Assembly (NCBI GenBank): GCA_023396555.1
Contig: JAEWWC010000058.1
Span: 1-58,103 of the forward strand
Length of the DNA stretch: 58,103 bases
Source: Bacillota bacterium
Lineage (GTDB): Bacteria; Bacillota; Clostridia; Christensenellales; SZUA-584
Direction of reading: 5' to 3'
This document shows positions 8,269 through 17,101 of this stretch, piece after piece; position 1 is the stretch's first letter, and every line of letters starts with the position of its first letter. A model generated the notes under the pieces. The model was not told the DNA's origin. It made no database searches and was given only the letters and a program-made list of their open reading frames with translations. The position numbers and the translations under genes are program-made.

Positions 8269-8389
8269 CAGCACGCCTCCCTTTTCAGTATATCTTGTGT
8301 TATCTATATGAAGTGTAAGCGATGGCGCGAAATTTGTAAATACAGGGAGATGGGCAGCAGGGGTCTCGTGAGTTGGGTGCAATTGAAAA

Positions 8390-8420
8390 CGCTCTGCCAG
8401 CCCGAAGGCCGCGCAGAGCG
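8390..8420 (-). terminator. Terminator of the Na/Pi symporter gene
   Basis: CGCTCTGC (8390-8397) pairs with GCAGAGCG (8413-8420); on the minus strand a TTTT run follows, 24 bases after the symporter stop. Confidence 0.75.
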
Positions 8421-8443
8421 CCGTTGATGCAAATCAATCCGTT

Positions 8444-10060
8444 TTAGTCGTTGGTAATAGAAAAAGCGATATTGGTGGCGTGGTCAGCCGCGCGTTCAAG
8501 TGTTGCCACCATGTTGGTGAATATCACGCCTGTCTGCGGGTCGCAGGCTTTTTCCTGCAAGCGGTCAATATGGCTGTTTAAAAGAGCCTTTTTCATCATA
8601 TCAACTTCCGACTCCAGTGCATCTACAACGGCCAAGCTGGACTTGCTTCGTTTTTCGAATGCCTCCAGGCTGGCTTTCAGCGTTTCCATCGTTCTGTCCG
8701 ACATTTTAACAAGCTCCGCTTCGGCGTCGGGTGACAGCTTCGCGCGCTTCTCGATCATGGTCAGCGCGTATTCGGCGATGTTTTCAGCCAGATCACCGAT
8801 GCGTTCCATATCGATGATGACGTGGTGCAGGCTGCCCAACGTTTTGAGGTCGTGTTCCGAGAGATCAAGACCACGGAACTCAATCATGTAATGCGTGATA
8901 TTGTGGCTCAAATAGTCGACCGTTTTTTCGATTTCCATCACGCGCCTCGCTTTTTGCTCGTCCCGGTTGAAAAATGCGTCCAATGACCGCTTCATGTTGC
9001 TGACGGCGATATCACCCATGCGGTTAAGCTCTTTGAGCGTTTGCGTCAGCGCGATGGAAGGCGTCTGTGCGATGCGTTCATCCAGATAAACGAGTCTCTT
9101 TTCCACGCGATCGGGCGCATGCTTTTCCGGAATAATGCGCGTAATGAGCCGCACCATCAATCGAGCAAACGGGAACAGCAGTACTGTGACGGTCACGTTG
9201 AATATCGTATGGAAGTTTGCGATCTGCCGGGATACGTTATCCGGCGATATGGAGGCGACCCAACTAATAATGGAGGGGAAGACTGCGAGGATTGCCAGAT
9301 AGATCATTGTTCCGAGTATGTTGAACATCAGGTGGATGCCGGCGGTGCGCCGCGAATTGGCGTTGGTGCCGATAGCCGCCAGTATCGCGGTGATGCATGT
9401 CCCGATATTCTGGCCGAGTACGACATAGACTGCCGAATCGAGCCCAATCAGCCCGAGGCCCGCGAGCGCTTGCAATATACCGACGGAGGCCGACGAACTC
9501 TGAATGACAGCAGTGAATATTGCGCCGAATAGCACGCCAACCACAGGGTTTTGAAAACTGACGAGCAGGTTGCGGAAGGCTTCCACTTCCCTCAACGGTT
9601 CCATCGCTTGGGACATTAGAGTCAGACCCACAAACAGTATGCCAAAGCCCAAGATGATCTCACCGATACGGGCGAAAATGCGTTTTCTGAGGAAGACTGT
9701 GAATAGCATGCCTGCAAAAAGTATAAGCGGCGCGATGTCTGAGAGCTTGAAGGCAATGAGTTGCGCGGTGATCGTGGTACCGATGTTGGCACCCATGATT
9801 ACGCCGGTAGCCTGCAGCAGCGTCATAAGGCCGGCATTGACAAAACCGACGACCATTACGGTCGTTGCGGAAGAGCTTTGAACGATAGCAGTAACACCGG
9901 CGCCTACGCCGACAGCTGCAAAGCGATTGCCCGTCAGAACCTCAAGAACACGGCGCATGCGGTCGCCAGCAGCGTTTTCCAGACCGTCGGACATCATCTT
10001 CATTCCATACAGGAACATGCCCAGACCGCCCAGAAGCAAGAACACCGAGAAAATACTCAT
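8444..10060 (-). CDS. Na/Pi cotransporter family protein with PhoU-like tail
   Basis: The 538-residue protein carries the two inverted Na_Pi_cotrans repeats with the hallmark QSSSA motifs (VQSSSATT near residue 60 and IQSSSASV near 185), in about eight to nine membrane segments over residues 1-310. The C-terminal 200 residues are helical and PhoU-like, with an R-x-x-D-H-A-T-N-I segment near the end. This NptA/YjbB-like architecture imports or exports phosphate using sodium. The ATG at 10060 follows GGAGGG. It has its own promoter and terminator. Confidence 0.93.
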   Translation of the reverse strand: MSIFSVFLLLGGLGMFLYGMKMMSDGLENAAGDRMRRVLEVLTGNRFAAVGVGAGVTAIVQSSSATTVMVVGFVNAGLMTLLQATGVIMGANIGTTITAQLIAFKLSDIAPLILFAGMLFTVFLRKRIFARIGEIILGFGILFVGLTLMSQAMEPLREVEAFRNLLVSFQNPVVGVLFGAIFTAVIQSSSASVGILQALAGLGLIGLDSAVYVVLGQNIGTCITAILAAIGTNANSRRTAGIHLMFNILGTMIYLAILAVFPSIISWVASISPDNVSRQIANFHTIFNVTVTVLLFPFARLMVRLITRIIPEKHAPDRVEKRLVYLDERIAQTPSIALTQTLKELNRMGDIAVSNMKRSLDAFFNRDEQKARRVMEIEKTVDYLSHNITHYMIEFRGLDLSEHDLKTLGSLHHVIIDMERIGDLAENIAEYALTMIEKRAKLSPDAEAELVKMSDRTMETLKASLEAFEKRSKSSLAVVDALESEVDMMKKALLNSHIDRLQEKACDPQTGVIFTNMVATLERAADHATNIAFSITND

Positions 10061-10123
10061 TCAATACCCTCCACCATTAATTGTAAAAAAATCGTTAAGC
10101 TATCATCAAGCTTTTGCAAATTT

Positions 10124-10152
10124 ATTATAAGATATGTTCTTAGCTTTGTCAC
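10124..10152 (-). promoter_or_regulatory. Promoter of the Na/Pi symporter gene
   Basis: Minus strand GTGACA (complement of 10147-10152), 17 bases, TATAAT (complement of 10124-10129). The distance to the start codon is about 60 bases. Confidence 0.7.
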
Positions 10153-10227
10153 TCTTATAATACATCCTGCTTACGCATTGTAAATTAGTGGAATGAAAAT
10201 ATTCCTGCAAGCATTGAAAATAATCTC

Positions 10228-10259
10228 TTGACATTGTTATTGCTGAAATATACTATAAA
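10228..10259 (+). promoter_or_regulatory. Candidate promoter for a small RNA
   Basis: A perfect TTGACA (10228-10233) is followed by TATACT (10249-10254, 15-base spacing) and an overlapping TATAAA (10254-10259, 20-base spacing). Neither spacing is ideal, but the -35 box is exact and a terminator lies about 85 bases downstream with no gene between. Confidence 0.5.
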
Positions 10260-10260
10260 T

Positions 10261-10347
10261 ACAGTCATAAACTAGATCTTTTGCGGATCTTAAAAGCTTC
10301 AACCAATCTTCCTTTCAAAGCCCTGTGCAACCGGGGCCTTATTTTTT
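10261..10347 (+). ncRNA. Candidate small RNA, about 85 nt
   Basis: The interval from the promoter above to the T-run at 10342-10347 contains no open frame. It has a GATC-based small hairpin at its 5' part, then an unpaired pyrimidine-rich stretch (AATCTTCCTTTC, 10306-10316). This stretch is complementary to purine-rich Shine-Dalgarno sequences. It ends with an intrinsic terminator: AAG-CCCTG (10318-10325) against CCGGGGCCTT (10331-10340) with one bulge, then T6. The layout is that of Gram-positive regulatory RNAs that base-pair with mRNA ribosome sites. This is inference; I recognise no known family. Confidence 0.45.
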
Positions 10348-10656
10348 AGCCGAAAAACAGGTCATTTAATATATGAGTCTTCTCATTCGTTGATTTAATA
10401 GTTAGCAATGTAGTTTGCACAACACTGATATTTATCTTATATTCTTGAGTCGTAAATGAAGGAAGAGAGCGCCAAAAAACGAGTTAAGAATGTATAATCA
10501 AATTACCATAACTTATTATAACTTATAACTGATGTGTTGGGTTTGTCATCTTAAAAGCTGATTACAGGCGGAATGAGAATAAATTGGTATAGAGGAAACG
10601 AAAAATAGGCGATATCACCGGGTTCGACAGGCGAAAAATATAACGTGCCAAGTCAG
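10348..10656. other. AT-rich intergenic stretch
   Basis: About 310 bases between the candidate small RNA and the end of the S8 protease gene. I see no open frame with a ribosome site, no strong hairpin with a T-run, and no clear protease terminator. Confidence 0.5.
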
Positions 10657-12522
10657 CTAACTGATGGGCGATGTCCCCATTATGTGCAGCTTGAGAGCGG
10701 TATAATCTGATATATTCAGGCTTCCATCGTTGTTGACGTCTCCCGCCCGCATCGAGACGGGTGACAGCCCCCTCTTTCCCAGTATACTAAGGCGAACGTA
10801 AGTATAATCGGCAATGCTAATAGAATTGTCACCATTGACATCTCCGCGTACGGCGATGAACAGGGAATCCAAGATTACAGATTCGTTTTTTAAACAGACA
10901 AACATGCCTGTTTTGACTGTTCCGCTCGTGACTTCCTGCTGGTTTGCGTTACGGATCATGATGGTCCCGCCACGTCCTGTAAAATATGACGCCAGTGTTT
11001 CAACAGACGTACCCAAGGGTACGCCATACACCACGCGATTTCTTCGGTCCACAGAGTAACGACCGGACAAAATAGCAGGAATAGACATGATGGCTGAATT
11101 AGCATCCACACGGCCATATCCGTAATTGTTATCCCGACCGGGCGCTCCAAGATCAACCGCTGAATTGTATAAAGCTTCCTTAACATCGTTTGCATTGAGA
11201 CTGTAGTTTGCAGACAGCAAAAGCGCCGCCACACCGGCGACAACGGGAGATGCCATCGAAGTACCGGCCATCCAAGCGTAACTGGACAAACCTGTTTTGG
11301 GATCATAATATGTGGACAGTATCCAGTCCGAAGAAACATCACCGTCGCCGCCCGGTGCGGATATGTCCTTCTGCGATCCGTAGTTAGAGTAATAGGCGCG
11401 GGTGTCATATCTGCTGGTGGCGATAACGGATACCACATTCGCTTGGTCGCTGGGGTAGTGGTCGGTGGTGGTGTTGTCGTTGCCGGCAGCGGCCAAAACA
11501 AGGATGCCGTTATTAACGGCTTCATCGATGGCGTTCGATTCCGCGTAATCCAGATAGTAACTGCCGAGGCTCATATTGATGATATCGGCGTCGTTGCTGA
11601 TGGCATAGTTGATGCCCTCGACAATATCTGCCGTGGTTGCCCACCAGTCGGTGCCGTCGGTATCGAATACGTCCACCGTGATGAGGCTGACGCCGGGAGC
11701 CACGCCCGCCACGCCTAAGCCGTTGTTGGCGGTTGCCGCAATGATACCGGCTACATGCGTACCGTGGCCGTCGTCGTCGTCGGCTCTGCCGTCATAGTCC
11801 ACGACATCCGTCTGATATAGTATCCGGCCCGCAAGATCCGGATGCTTCAAGTCTACGCCGGTATCCAGCACCGCGACGCGTACGCCGGAATTGCCCATTG
11901 TTGTGTCCCATGCCGATGGGGCATTGATGGTATTCAGATGCCATTGGAGGCCAAAGCCGGGATCGTTCGCATAAGCATCTGTGCCGCCATTGCCCGGCGG
12001 AAAGCCTCCCGTGACCGGTATGCGCTCCGTATCGTCCAGATAATATATATAGTTGGGCTGAGCATACAGTACATCCGGCTGCTCCTCCAACTCATCGATG
12101 TAGCCCGTTATCGTCTCTCCGGCAGGAACCTCGGCGATGTGCAGATTATCGGTTATCTCATCCTGCTCCTCAGAATCATCCAGCGCTTGCTGGACGATGG
12201 CATCGCTGGCACTCAGTTTGAACTGGACGAGCACCTCGCCCGCAACGCACGGATATCCTTCCACCGTCACCACATCCGCGCCGCTCAGCCCGCGCTCCGG
12301 CACGGTGGCTTCGGCATCCGCAGCCATGACAGCCTTGGGAGTCGGGGGCGGCTCAGGCTCGGTTGTCTGTACTGAAGGCGTCGGTGTCTGCGCCGACGGC
12401 TCCTCGGCCAACACGAGGGGTACATCCCAAGTAAATACCGAAAAGGCCAGCAACAACGAAAGCACGCCTGCTTTTATTCGCCTGCCTGTATTTTGGCAGT
12501 ACCGGTCGTCGAATTTTATCAT
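10657..12522 (-). CDS. Secreted S8 (subtilisin-like) protease with dockerin-like C-terminus
   Basis: This is a 621-residue secreted protease. A signal peptide covers residues 1-39 (cut after LVLA), followed by a Pro/Thr-rich linker and a fervidolysin-like propeptide (about 88-163). The catalytic domain (about 190-480) has Asp220 in VAVLDTG, His253 in DGHGTH, Asn348 in AAGND and Ser422 in GTSMASP. A small beta module (485-558) and two dockerin-like Ca loops follow (GDVNGDNSISIADY at 560, GDVNNDGSLNISDY at 594). The ATG at 12522 follows GGAAGG; a longer frame to 12684 has no ribosome site. The same beta-dockerin unit occurs in two other secreted proteins of this window. No cohesin partner is recognised here. 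Confidence 0.92.
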   Translation of the reverse strand: MIKFDDRYCQNTGRRIKAGVLSLLLAFSVFTWDVPLVLAEEPSAQTPTPSVQTTEPEPPPTPKAVMAADAEATVPERGLSGADVVTVEGYPCVAGEVLVQFKLSASDAIVQQALDDSEEQDEITDNLHIAEVPAGETITGYIDELEEQPDVLYAQPNYIYYLDDTERIPVTGGFPPGNGGTDAYANDPGFGLQWHLNTINAPSAWDTTMGNSGVRVAVLDTGVDLKHPDLAGRILYQTDVVDYDGRADDDDGHGTHVAGIIAATANNGLGVAGVAPGVSLITVDVFDTDGTDWWATTADIVEGINYAISNDADIINMSLGSYYLDYAESNAIDEAVNNGILVLAAAGNDNTTTDHYPSDQANVVSVIATSRYDTRAYYSNYGSQKDISAPGGDGDVSSDWILSTYYDPKTGLSSYAWMAGTSMASPVVAGVAALLLSANYSLNANDVKEALYNSAVDLGAPGRDNNYGYGRVDANSAIMSIPAILSGRYSVDRRNRVVYGVPLGTSVETLASYFTGRGGTIMIRNANQQEVTSGTVKTGMFVCLKNESVILDSLFIAVRGDVNGDNSISIADYTYVRLSILGKRGLSPVSMRAGDVNNDGSLNISDYTALKLHIMGTSPIS

Positions 12523-12713
12523 GGCTACCTTCCTCTCATAAAAATTATCGCATTTATGAGGTATTATCTGAAACCGCAAAACCGGAAAATTACAAATTTT
12601 ATATGAATATGATACAGGAAACAGTTTAAATACGCAACAAACTTGTATTAATTTGTGATAAAGCCTGCCTTGCGGCATACACATATGATAGAAACCGAAA
12701 GGGAAACCGCAGC

Positions 12714-14036
12714 GTGAAAACGATGAAGGAAGCTCTGCTTGAAAAAATAGTGCACCGGGAGCTGAGGGTCGGCGTGGTGGGGTTGGGGTATGTCGGCCTG
12801 CCGCTGGCTGTGGAAAAGGCGAAAGCAGGATTTAAGACGGTCGGCTTTGACATACAGGAGAAGAAGGTGCGCATGGTGAACACCGGGCAAAACTACATCG
12901 GCGATGTGGTGGACGCGGATTTGAACCGGCTGATAAACGAAGGCATGCTCTACGCTTCCTCCGACTTCTCGTTCGTCCGAGACGTTGATTTCGTCGCGAT
13001 ATGCGTACCAACGCCGTTAGATAAGCATCAGCAGCCGGACATTAGCTGTGTGTGCGACTCGGCAGCCAGCATCGCGCGGTATCTGAAAAGGGAGTCGGTC
13101 GTGGTGCTGGAATCCACCACGTACCCTGGCACCACGGAGGAACTACTCAAGCCGATACTGGAGAAGGAGAGCGGCCTCATTTGCGGCACGGACTTCTATC
13201 TGGGTTTTTCGCCCGAGCGCGTTGACCCCGGTAACCTGATCTACAAGACGAAGAATACGCCCAAGGTGGTGGGGGCGATAGGCACGGACGCGTGTGAGGT
13301 CATTTCGTTCATGTACCGGCAAGTGCTGCAGGGGGATGTGAAGGAGGTGTCGTCGCCCGCGGTGGCCGAGATGGAGAAGATACTGGAGAACACGTACCGC
13401 AACGTCAACATCGGCCTCATCAACGAGATTGCCATGCTGTGCGACAGAATGAGCATCAACGTCTGGGAGGTGATCGACGCAGCGGGCACCAAGCCCTACG
13501 GCTTTCAGGCATTTTACCCCGGCCCCGGTCTTGGCGGCCACTGCATCCCGCTCGACCCGTATTACCTCTCATGGAAGGCGCGGGAATACGGCTTCCACAC
13601 CTCGATGATCGAGGCGGCGGGCATGGTGAACGACCACATGCCCGACTACTGTGTGGAGCGCATCAGCCGTATGCTCAATCGGCGTCAAAAGGCGCTGAGC
13701 TGCGCTGCCGTGCTGGTGCTGGGCGTGGCCTACAAGCAGGATATCGACGACTACCGGGAGAGTCCGGCGATCAAGGTGATTGAGAAGCTGGAGGAGCAAG
13801 GGGCGGCGGTGTCCTTCTACGACCCGTATGTCAGCGAATACGTCCATGAGGGGAAGCGCAGGCGGAGCATCGGCGCACTGACGGAGGAGACGCTGAAGCA
13901 GGCGGACGCGGTGGTGGTGACGGCAGCACATAAGGCAGTGGATTATGAGCTGGTTGCGCGGTGCGCAGCGGTAGTATTCGATGCGAAGAACGCCATGAAG
14001 AATGTCCGATGCCGAGATAATATCGAGCTTTTATAA
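12714..14036 (+). CDS. wbpA: UDP-N-acetylglucosamine 6-dehydrogenase (WbpA-like)
   Basis: The 440-residue protein has the three-domain UDP-sugar 6-dehydrogenase layout: NAD-binding GLGYVGLPLA near residue 24, central helices, and the catalytic Cys in GPGLGGHCIPLDP near residue 275. A UDP-binding C-terminal domain with GVAYKQDIDDYRESP follows. It would oxidise UDP-GlcNAc (or UDP-ManNAc) to the uronic acid. The next three genes match WbpB, WbpE and WbpD in pathway order, so UDP-GlcNAc is the likely substrate. The GTG at 12714 lies about ten bases after AAAGGGA; an ATG at 12723 is the alternative but is too far from that site. It heads a tight four-gene operon. Confidence 0.87.
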   Translation: MKTMKEALLEKIVHRELRVGVVGLGYVGLPLAVEKAKAGFKTVGFDIQEKKVRMVNTGQNYIGDVVDADLNRLINEGMLYASSDFSFVRDVDFVAICVPTPLDKHQQPDISCVCDSAASIARYLKRESVVVLESTTYPGTTEELLKPILEKESGLICGTDFYLGFSPERVDPGNLIYKTKNTPKVVGAIGTDACEVISFMYRQVLQGDVKEVSSPAVAEMEKILENTYRNVNIGLINEIAMLCDRMSINVWEVIDAAGTKPYGFQAFYPGPGLGGHCIPLDPYYLSWKAREYGFHTSMIEAAGMVNDHMPDYCVERISRMLNRRQKALSCAAVLVLGVAYKQDIDDYRESPAIKVIEKLEEQGAAVSFYDPYVSEYVHEGKRRRSIGALTEETLKQADAVVVTAAHKAVDYELVARCAAVVFDAKNAMKNVRCRDNIELL

Positions 14037-14050
14037 GGGAGTTAATACCT

Positions 14051-15136
14051 ATGGGGCTGAGATATGCGCTGATCGGGTGCGGCTCTATCGCACTCAACCA
14101 TTTCACCGCCGCGCTGAACAACGGCCTTGATATTTCGGGGCTTTGCGACATCGATGTGCATTCCGTGAAAAGCCTGACGGAAAAGGCGTGTTTTTACGGC
14201 GCGGCTGCAGCGTACACGGATTATCGGGCGATGCTGAGGGAAGCGCGGCCTGAGTTGGTGGCAATCACCACGGATAACGGCAACCACGCCCGCATCGCGC
14301 TGGACTGCATCGAGGCGGGCTGCCATGTGATCGTCGAGAAGCCCATTGCGCTGTCACTCAAGGACGCGGACGCCGTGATTGCCGCGGGGCGGGAGCGGGG
14401 CGTGTGCGTGTGCGCGTCCCATCAAAACCGCTTCAACGCGTCCGTTCAAATGATGCGCAGTGCCATCGGCGCGGGGCGGATGGGACGGTTGCTGTATGGA
14501 ACGACGCATGTGCGCTGGAACAGGGGGCAGGAATACTATGCCAAAGCGCCGTGGCGGGGAACATGGGCGCAGGACGGCGGCATGCTGGTCAACCAGTGTA
14601 TCCATCACATCGACCTGCTTCTCTGGCTGATGGGCGGCAAGGCGACGGAGGTGTTTGCTTACACGGACAATCTCAGCCACCAGTATATCGAGACGGAGGA
14701 TATGGGGTTGGCGTTGGTGAAATTCGCGGGCGGCGCGTACGGCGTTATCGAGGGAACGACTGATGTTTTCCCGAGGAATCTGGAGGAGACGCTGTATGTG
14801 TTTGGCGAGAAGGGCACGATGAAGGCGGGAGGCAAGGCACTCTCCCGCATCGAGGAATGGCGATTTGAGGACGGCCTGGATGATGACGAGGCGCTGAACG
14901 CGCTGAACGGGGAAGGCTGGCTGATCGCCGGTCATACCGCGCTGTATGCGGATGTGCTCCGCGCGATCCGCACAAAGACGCGGCCGCTGGCGGACGGCGA
15001 AGCCGGGCGGTGCGCATTGGAGCTGGCGCTGGCGATCCACAAGTCGGCGTCGGAGGGGCGGCCAGTGTGCCTGCCGCTCACGGATTTTTCCGTCGAGGAT
15101 ATAATGGGACATTTTAAGCAACGAGCAGAGGAATGA
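14051..15136 (+). CDS. wbpB: UDP-GlcNAcA 3-dehydrogenase, Gfo/Idh/MocA family (WbpB-like)
   Basis: The 361-residue oxidoreductase has an N-terminal Rossmann GCGSIA and the family signature VEKPIAL near residue 97, followed by an alpha/beta Gfo/Idh C-terminal domain with an HHID segment near residue 180. In the WbpABED route this enzyme oxidises C3 of UDP-GlcNAcA to give the substrate for the aminotransferase, which is the next gene. AGGGAG precedes the ATG, 14 bases after wbpA; wbpE starts one base past its stop. Family membership is certain; the exact substrate is inferred from gene order. Confidence 0.85.
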   Translation: MGLRYALIGCGSIALNHFTAALNNGLDISGLCDIDVHSVKSLTEKACFYGAAAAYTDYRAMLREARPELVAITTDNGNHARIALDCIEAGCHVIVEKPIALSLKDADAVIAAGRERGVCVCASHQNRFNASVQMMRSAIGAGRMGRLLYGTTHVRWNRGQEYYAKAPWRGTWAQDGGMLVNQCIHHIDLLLWLMGGKATEVFAYTDNLSHQYIETEDMGLALVKFAGGAYGVIEGTTDVFPRNLEETLYVFGEKGTMKAGGKALSRIEEWRFEDGLDDDEALNALNGEGWLIAGHTALYADVLRAIRTKTRPLADGEAGRCALELALAIHKSASEGRPVCLPLTDFSVEDIMGHFKQRAEE

Positions 15137-15137
15137 T

Positions 15138-16259
15138 ATGCAGTTTATCGATTTGAGCAGGCAGTGCAGCCGTCTGGAGGTGGACATCCGCGCCAGACTG
15201 GACGCCGTATACCGGCATCAACGGTTCATCATGGGGCCGGAGGTCAAGGAGCTGGAGCAGCGGCTGGCGGAGGACACCGGCAGGCGGCATGTGGTGACGT
15301 GCGCCAACGGAACCGACGCGCTGACGCTGGCGTTGATGGCATACGGACTGAGCGCGGGCGATGCGGTGTTCGTACCGGCGTTCACTTTCTTCGCATCCGC
15401 TGAATGCGTCAGCGCGGCTGGCGGGACGCCGGTGTTTGTGGATGTGGATCCCGACACGTTCAACATCTGCCCCGAAGCGTTGGAGAAGGCCGTTGCCGCA
15501 ACGCTGGAGCGGGGAGCACTGCGCCCCCGCGCCGTGATACCGGTGGATCTGTTCGGGCTGCCCGCAGATTACGACCGCCTGCTGCCCATCGCCGAACGGT
15601 ATGGCCTGTTCGTGCTGGAGGACGCCGCGCAGAGCTTCGGCGGCGTTTACAGCGGCAAAAAGGCGTGCGCCTTTGGCCACGTATCCGCCACCTCATTCTT
15701 CCCCGCCAAGCCGCTGGGGTGCTGGGGCGACGGTGGCGCGGTGTTCACGGACGACGACGCGCTCGCGGAGCGGCTGGCGTCCATCCGCGTCCACGGGCAG
15801 GGCAAGGATAAGTACGACAACGTGCGCATCGGGCTCAATTCGCGGCTGGACACGATGCAGGCGGCGATACTGCTCGCAAAGCTGGGCGTGTTTGACGACG
15901 AGCTGAGTGCGCGCAACCGCGCGGCGGCGGCCTATACGGCGCGGCTGGGCACTGCCGTCAAAACGCCGCACATTCCGGCAGACGCCGTATCCGCGTGGGC
16001 GCAGTATACGCTGACAGCGCGTAGCGCAGCACACAGGGAGGCGTTGCTGCGAGAGCTGAAAGCGCAGGGGATACCAACAGCAGTCTATTACCCGACGCCG
16101 CTGCATCTGAGCACGGCTTACAAGCATCTGAATTATAGCGAGGGAAGCCTGCCTGTCTGCGAAGACCTGAGCCGCCGCGTGCTGAGTCTGCCGATGCACC
16201 CGTATCTGACGGATGAAGAGATAGCGCGGGTCAGCGGCGCGGTTCTGGCGTTGTGCTGA
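15138..16259 (+). CDS. wbpE: UDP-3-keto sugar aminotransferase, DegT/DnrJ family (WbpE-like)
   Basis: The 373-residue PLP enzyme has the DegT/DnrJ/EryC1 features: NGTDAL near residue 57, EDAAQSFGG near 160, and the Schiff-base Lys in FFPAKPLGCWGDGG near 190. It would transfer an amino group to C3 of the keto-uronic acid, giving UDP-GlcNAc(3NH2)A. The ATG is one base after the wbpB stop, with AGAGGA inside wbpB. It sits between the WbpB and WbpD homologs, exactly in pathway order. The paralogous aminotransferase at 33285 belongs to the pseudaminic acid set. Confidence 0.87.
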   Translation: MQFIDLSRQCSRLEVDIRARLDAVYRHQRFIMGPEVKELEQRLAEDTGRRHVVTCANGTDALTLALMAYGLSAGDAVFVPAFTFFASAECVSAAGGTPVFVDVDPDTFNICPEALEKAVAATLERGALRPRAVIPVDLFGLPADYDRLLPIAERYGLFVLEDAAQSFGGVYSGKKACAFGHVSATSFFPAKPLGCWGDGGAVFTDDDALAERLASIRVHGQGKDKYDNVRIGLNSRLDTMQAAILLAKLGVFDDELSARNRAAAAYTARLGTAVKTPHIPADAVSAWAQYTLTARSAAHREALLRELKAQGIPTAVYYPTPLHLSTAYKHLNYSEGSLPVCEDLSRRVLSLPMHPYLTDEEIARVSGAVLALC

Positions 16260-16300
16260 AAGACGGCAAGAACCTACACGAAGAAAGGCGGGGAGCATCC

Positions 16301-16861
16301 ATGAGCTATTATATGCACGAAAGCAGCATCATCGACGACGGTGTGAAGATCGGCGACGGCACGAAGATATGGCATTTTTGTCACGTGCAAAACGGCGCGG
16401 AGATAGGCCGGGATTGTATGCTGGGGCAGAACGTATATATCGGCAGCGGCGTGAAAATCGGCAACGGGGTGAAGCTGCAGAACAACGTATCGGTGTACGA
16501 GGGTGTGGAGCTGGAGGATGGCGTGTTCTGTGGCCCGTCCATGGTGTTCACCAACGACCTGACACCCAGAAGCCTGTACCCCAAGGAAAAGGGCTGCGCA
16601 GTCAGGACGCTGGTGCGGCAGGGCGCCACTATCGGCGCGAACGCCACCATCGTATGCGGAGTAACCATCGGCAGGTGGGCGCTGGTGGCGGCGGGGGCGG
16701 TGGTCGCCAAGGATGTGCCCGACTACGCGCTGGTACGTGGAACGCCCTCGTCTGTAGTGGGGTGGGTATGCGAATGTGGAAAGCCGCTGAAGGACGGCTT
16801 TCAATGCCGAAGCTGCGGCAGAAAATATAACCCGGACGGCGGTCGGCTGACAGAGGAATAG
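16301..16861 (+). CDS. wbpD: UDP-GlcNAc3N-uronate N-acetyltransferase (WbpD-like)
   Basis: The 186-residue left-handed beta-helix acyltransferase shows repeated hexapeptides (IGDGTK, IGRDCM, IGSGVK, IGNGVK and others) over residues 12-130 and a loop with VFTNDL. It would acetylate the 3-amino group to make UDP-2,3-diacetamido-2,3-dideoxy-glucuronic acid. The C-terminus carries a zinc-ribbon-like C-x-C and C-x2-C pair (CECGKPL...CRSCGRKY). The ATG at 16301 follows GGGGAG with six bases between; a frame extending to 16253 overlaps wbpE. No WbpI-like 2-epimerase is seen, so the gluco form may be used or the epimerase is elsewhere. Confidence 0.86.
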   Translation: MSYYMHESSIIDDGVKIGDGTKIWHFCHVQNGAEIGRDCMLGQNVYIGSGVKIGNGVKLQNNVSVYEGVELEDGVFCGPSMVFTNDLTPRSLYPKEKGCAVRTLVRQGATIGANATIVCGVTIGRWALVAAGAVVAKDVPDYALVRGTPSSVVGWVCECGKPLKDGFQCRSCGRKYNPDGGRLTEE

Positions 16862-16926
16862 AAATCGAAATCTTCCGAAAAGATCCCAAGCCTTAGCGGC
16901 TCATTATTTGATACGTTTTGTCGTTT

Positions 16927-16960
16927 AAAAGCGATTGAAATTGATTTTCACTCGCTTTTT
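16927..16960 (+). terminator. Terminator of the wbpABED operon
   Basis: AAAAGCGA (16927-16934) pairs with TCGCTTTT (16952-16959); the loop contains a further GAAA/TTTC pairing, and a T-run follows. Confidence 0.75.
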
Positions 16961-17101
16961 GCATAAAGAAATTGATTTTTACTGTGATGTATGCTATATG
17001 TATATAAATATATTAAGAATATGTGACGCAAATATTACAAAAAACCATTTCAAAAAATGCTTGCTGTCGACGGATCAAAGACTGCAAAACAGGAGGAAAT
17101 G

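Noticed and set aside
8269..8382. N-terminal extension of the ketopantoate-reductase-like protein
   Set aside because: No ribosome site at the distal ATG, while GGGAGG sits correctly before the GTG at 8268 and the Rossmann fold begins right after it.
17041..17101. Possible riboswitch before the SpoIID-like gene
   Set aside because: No match to a recognised aptamer core; only an AT-rich leader with a ribosome site.
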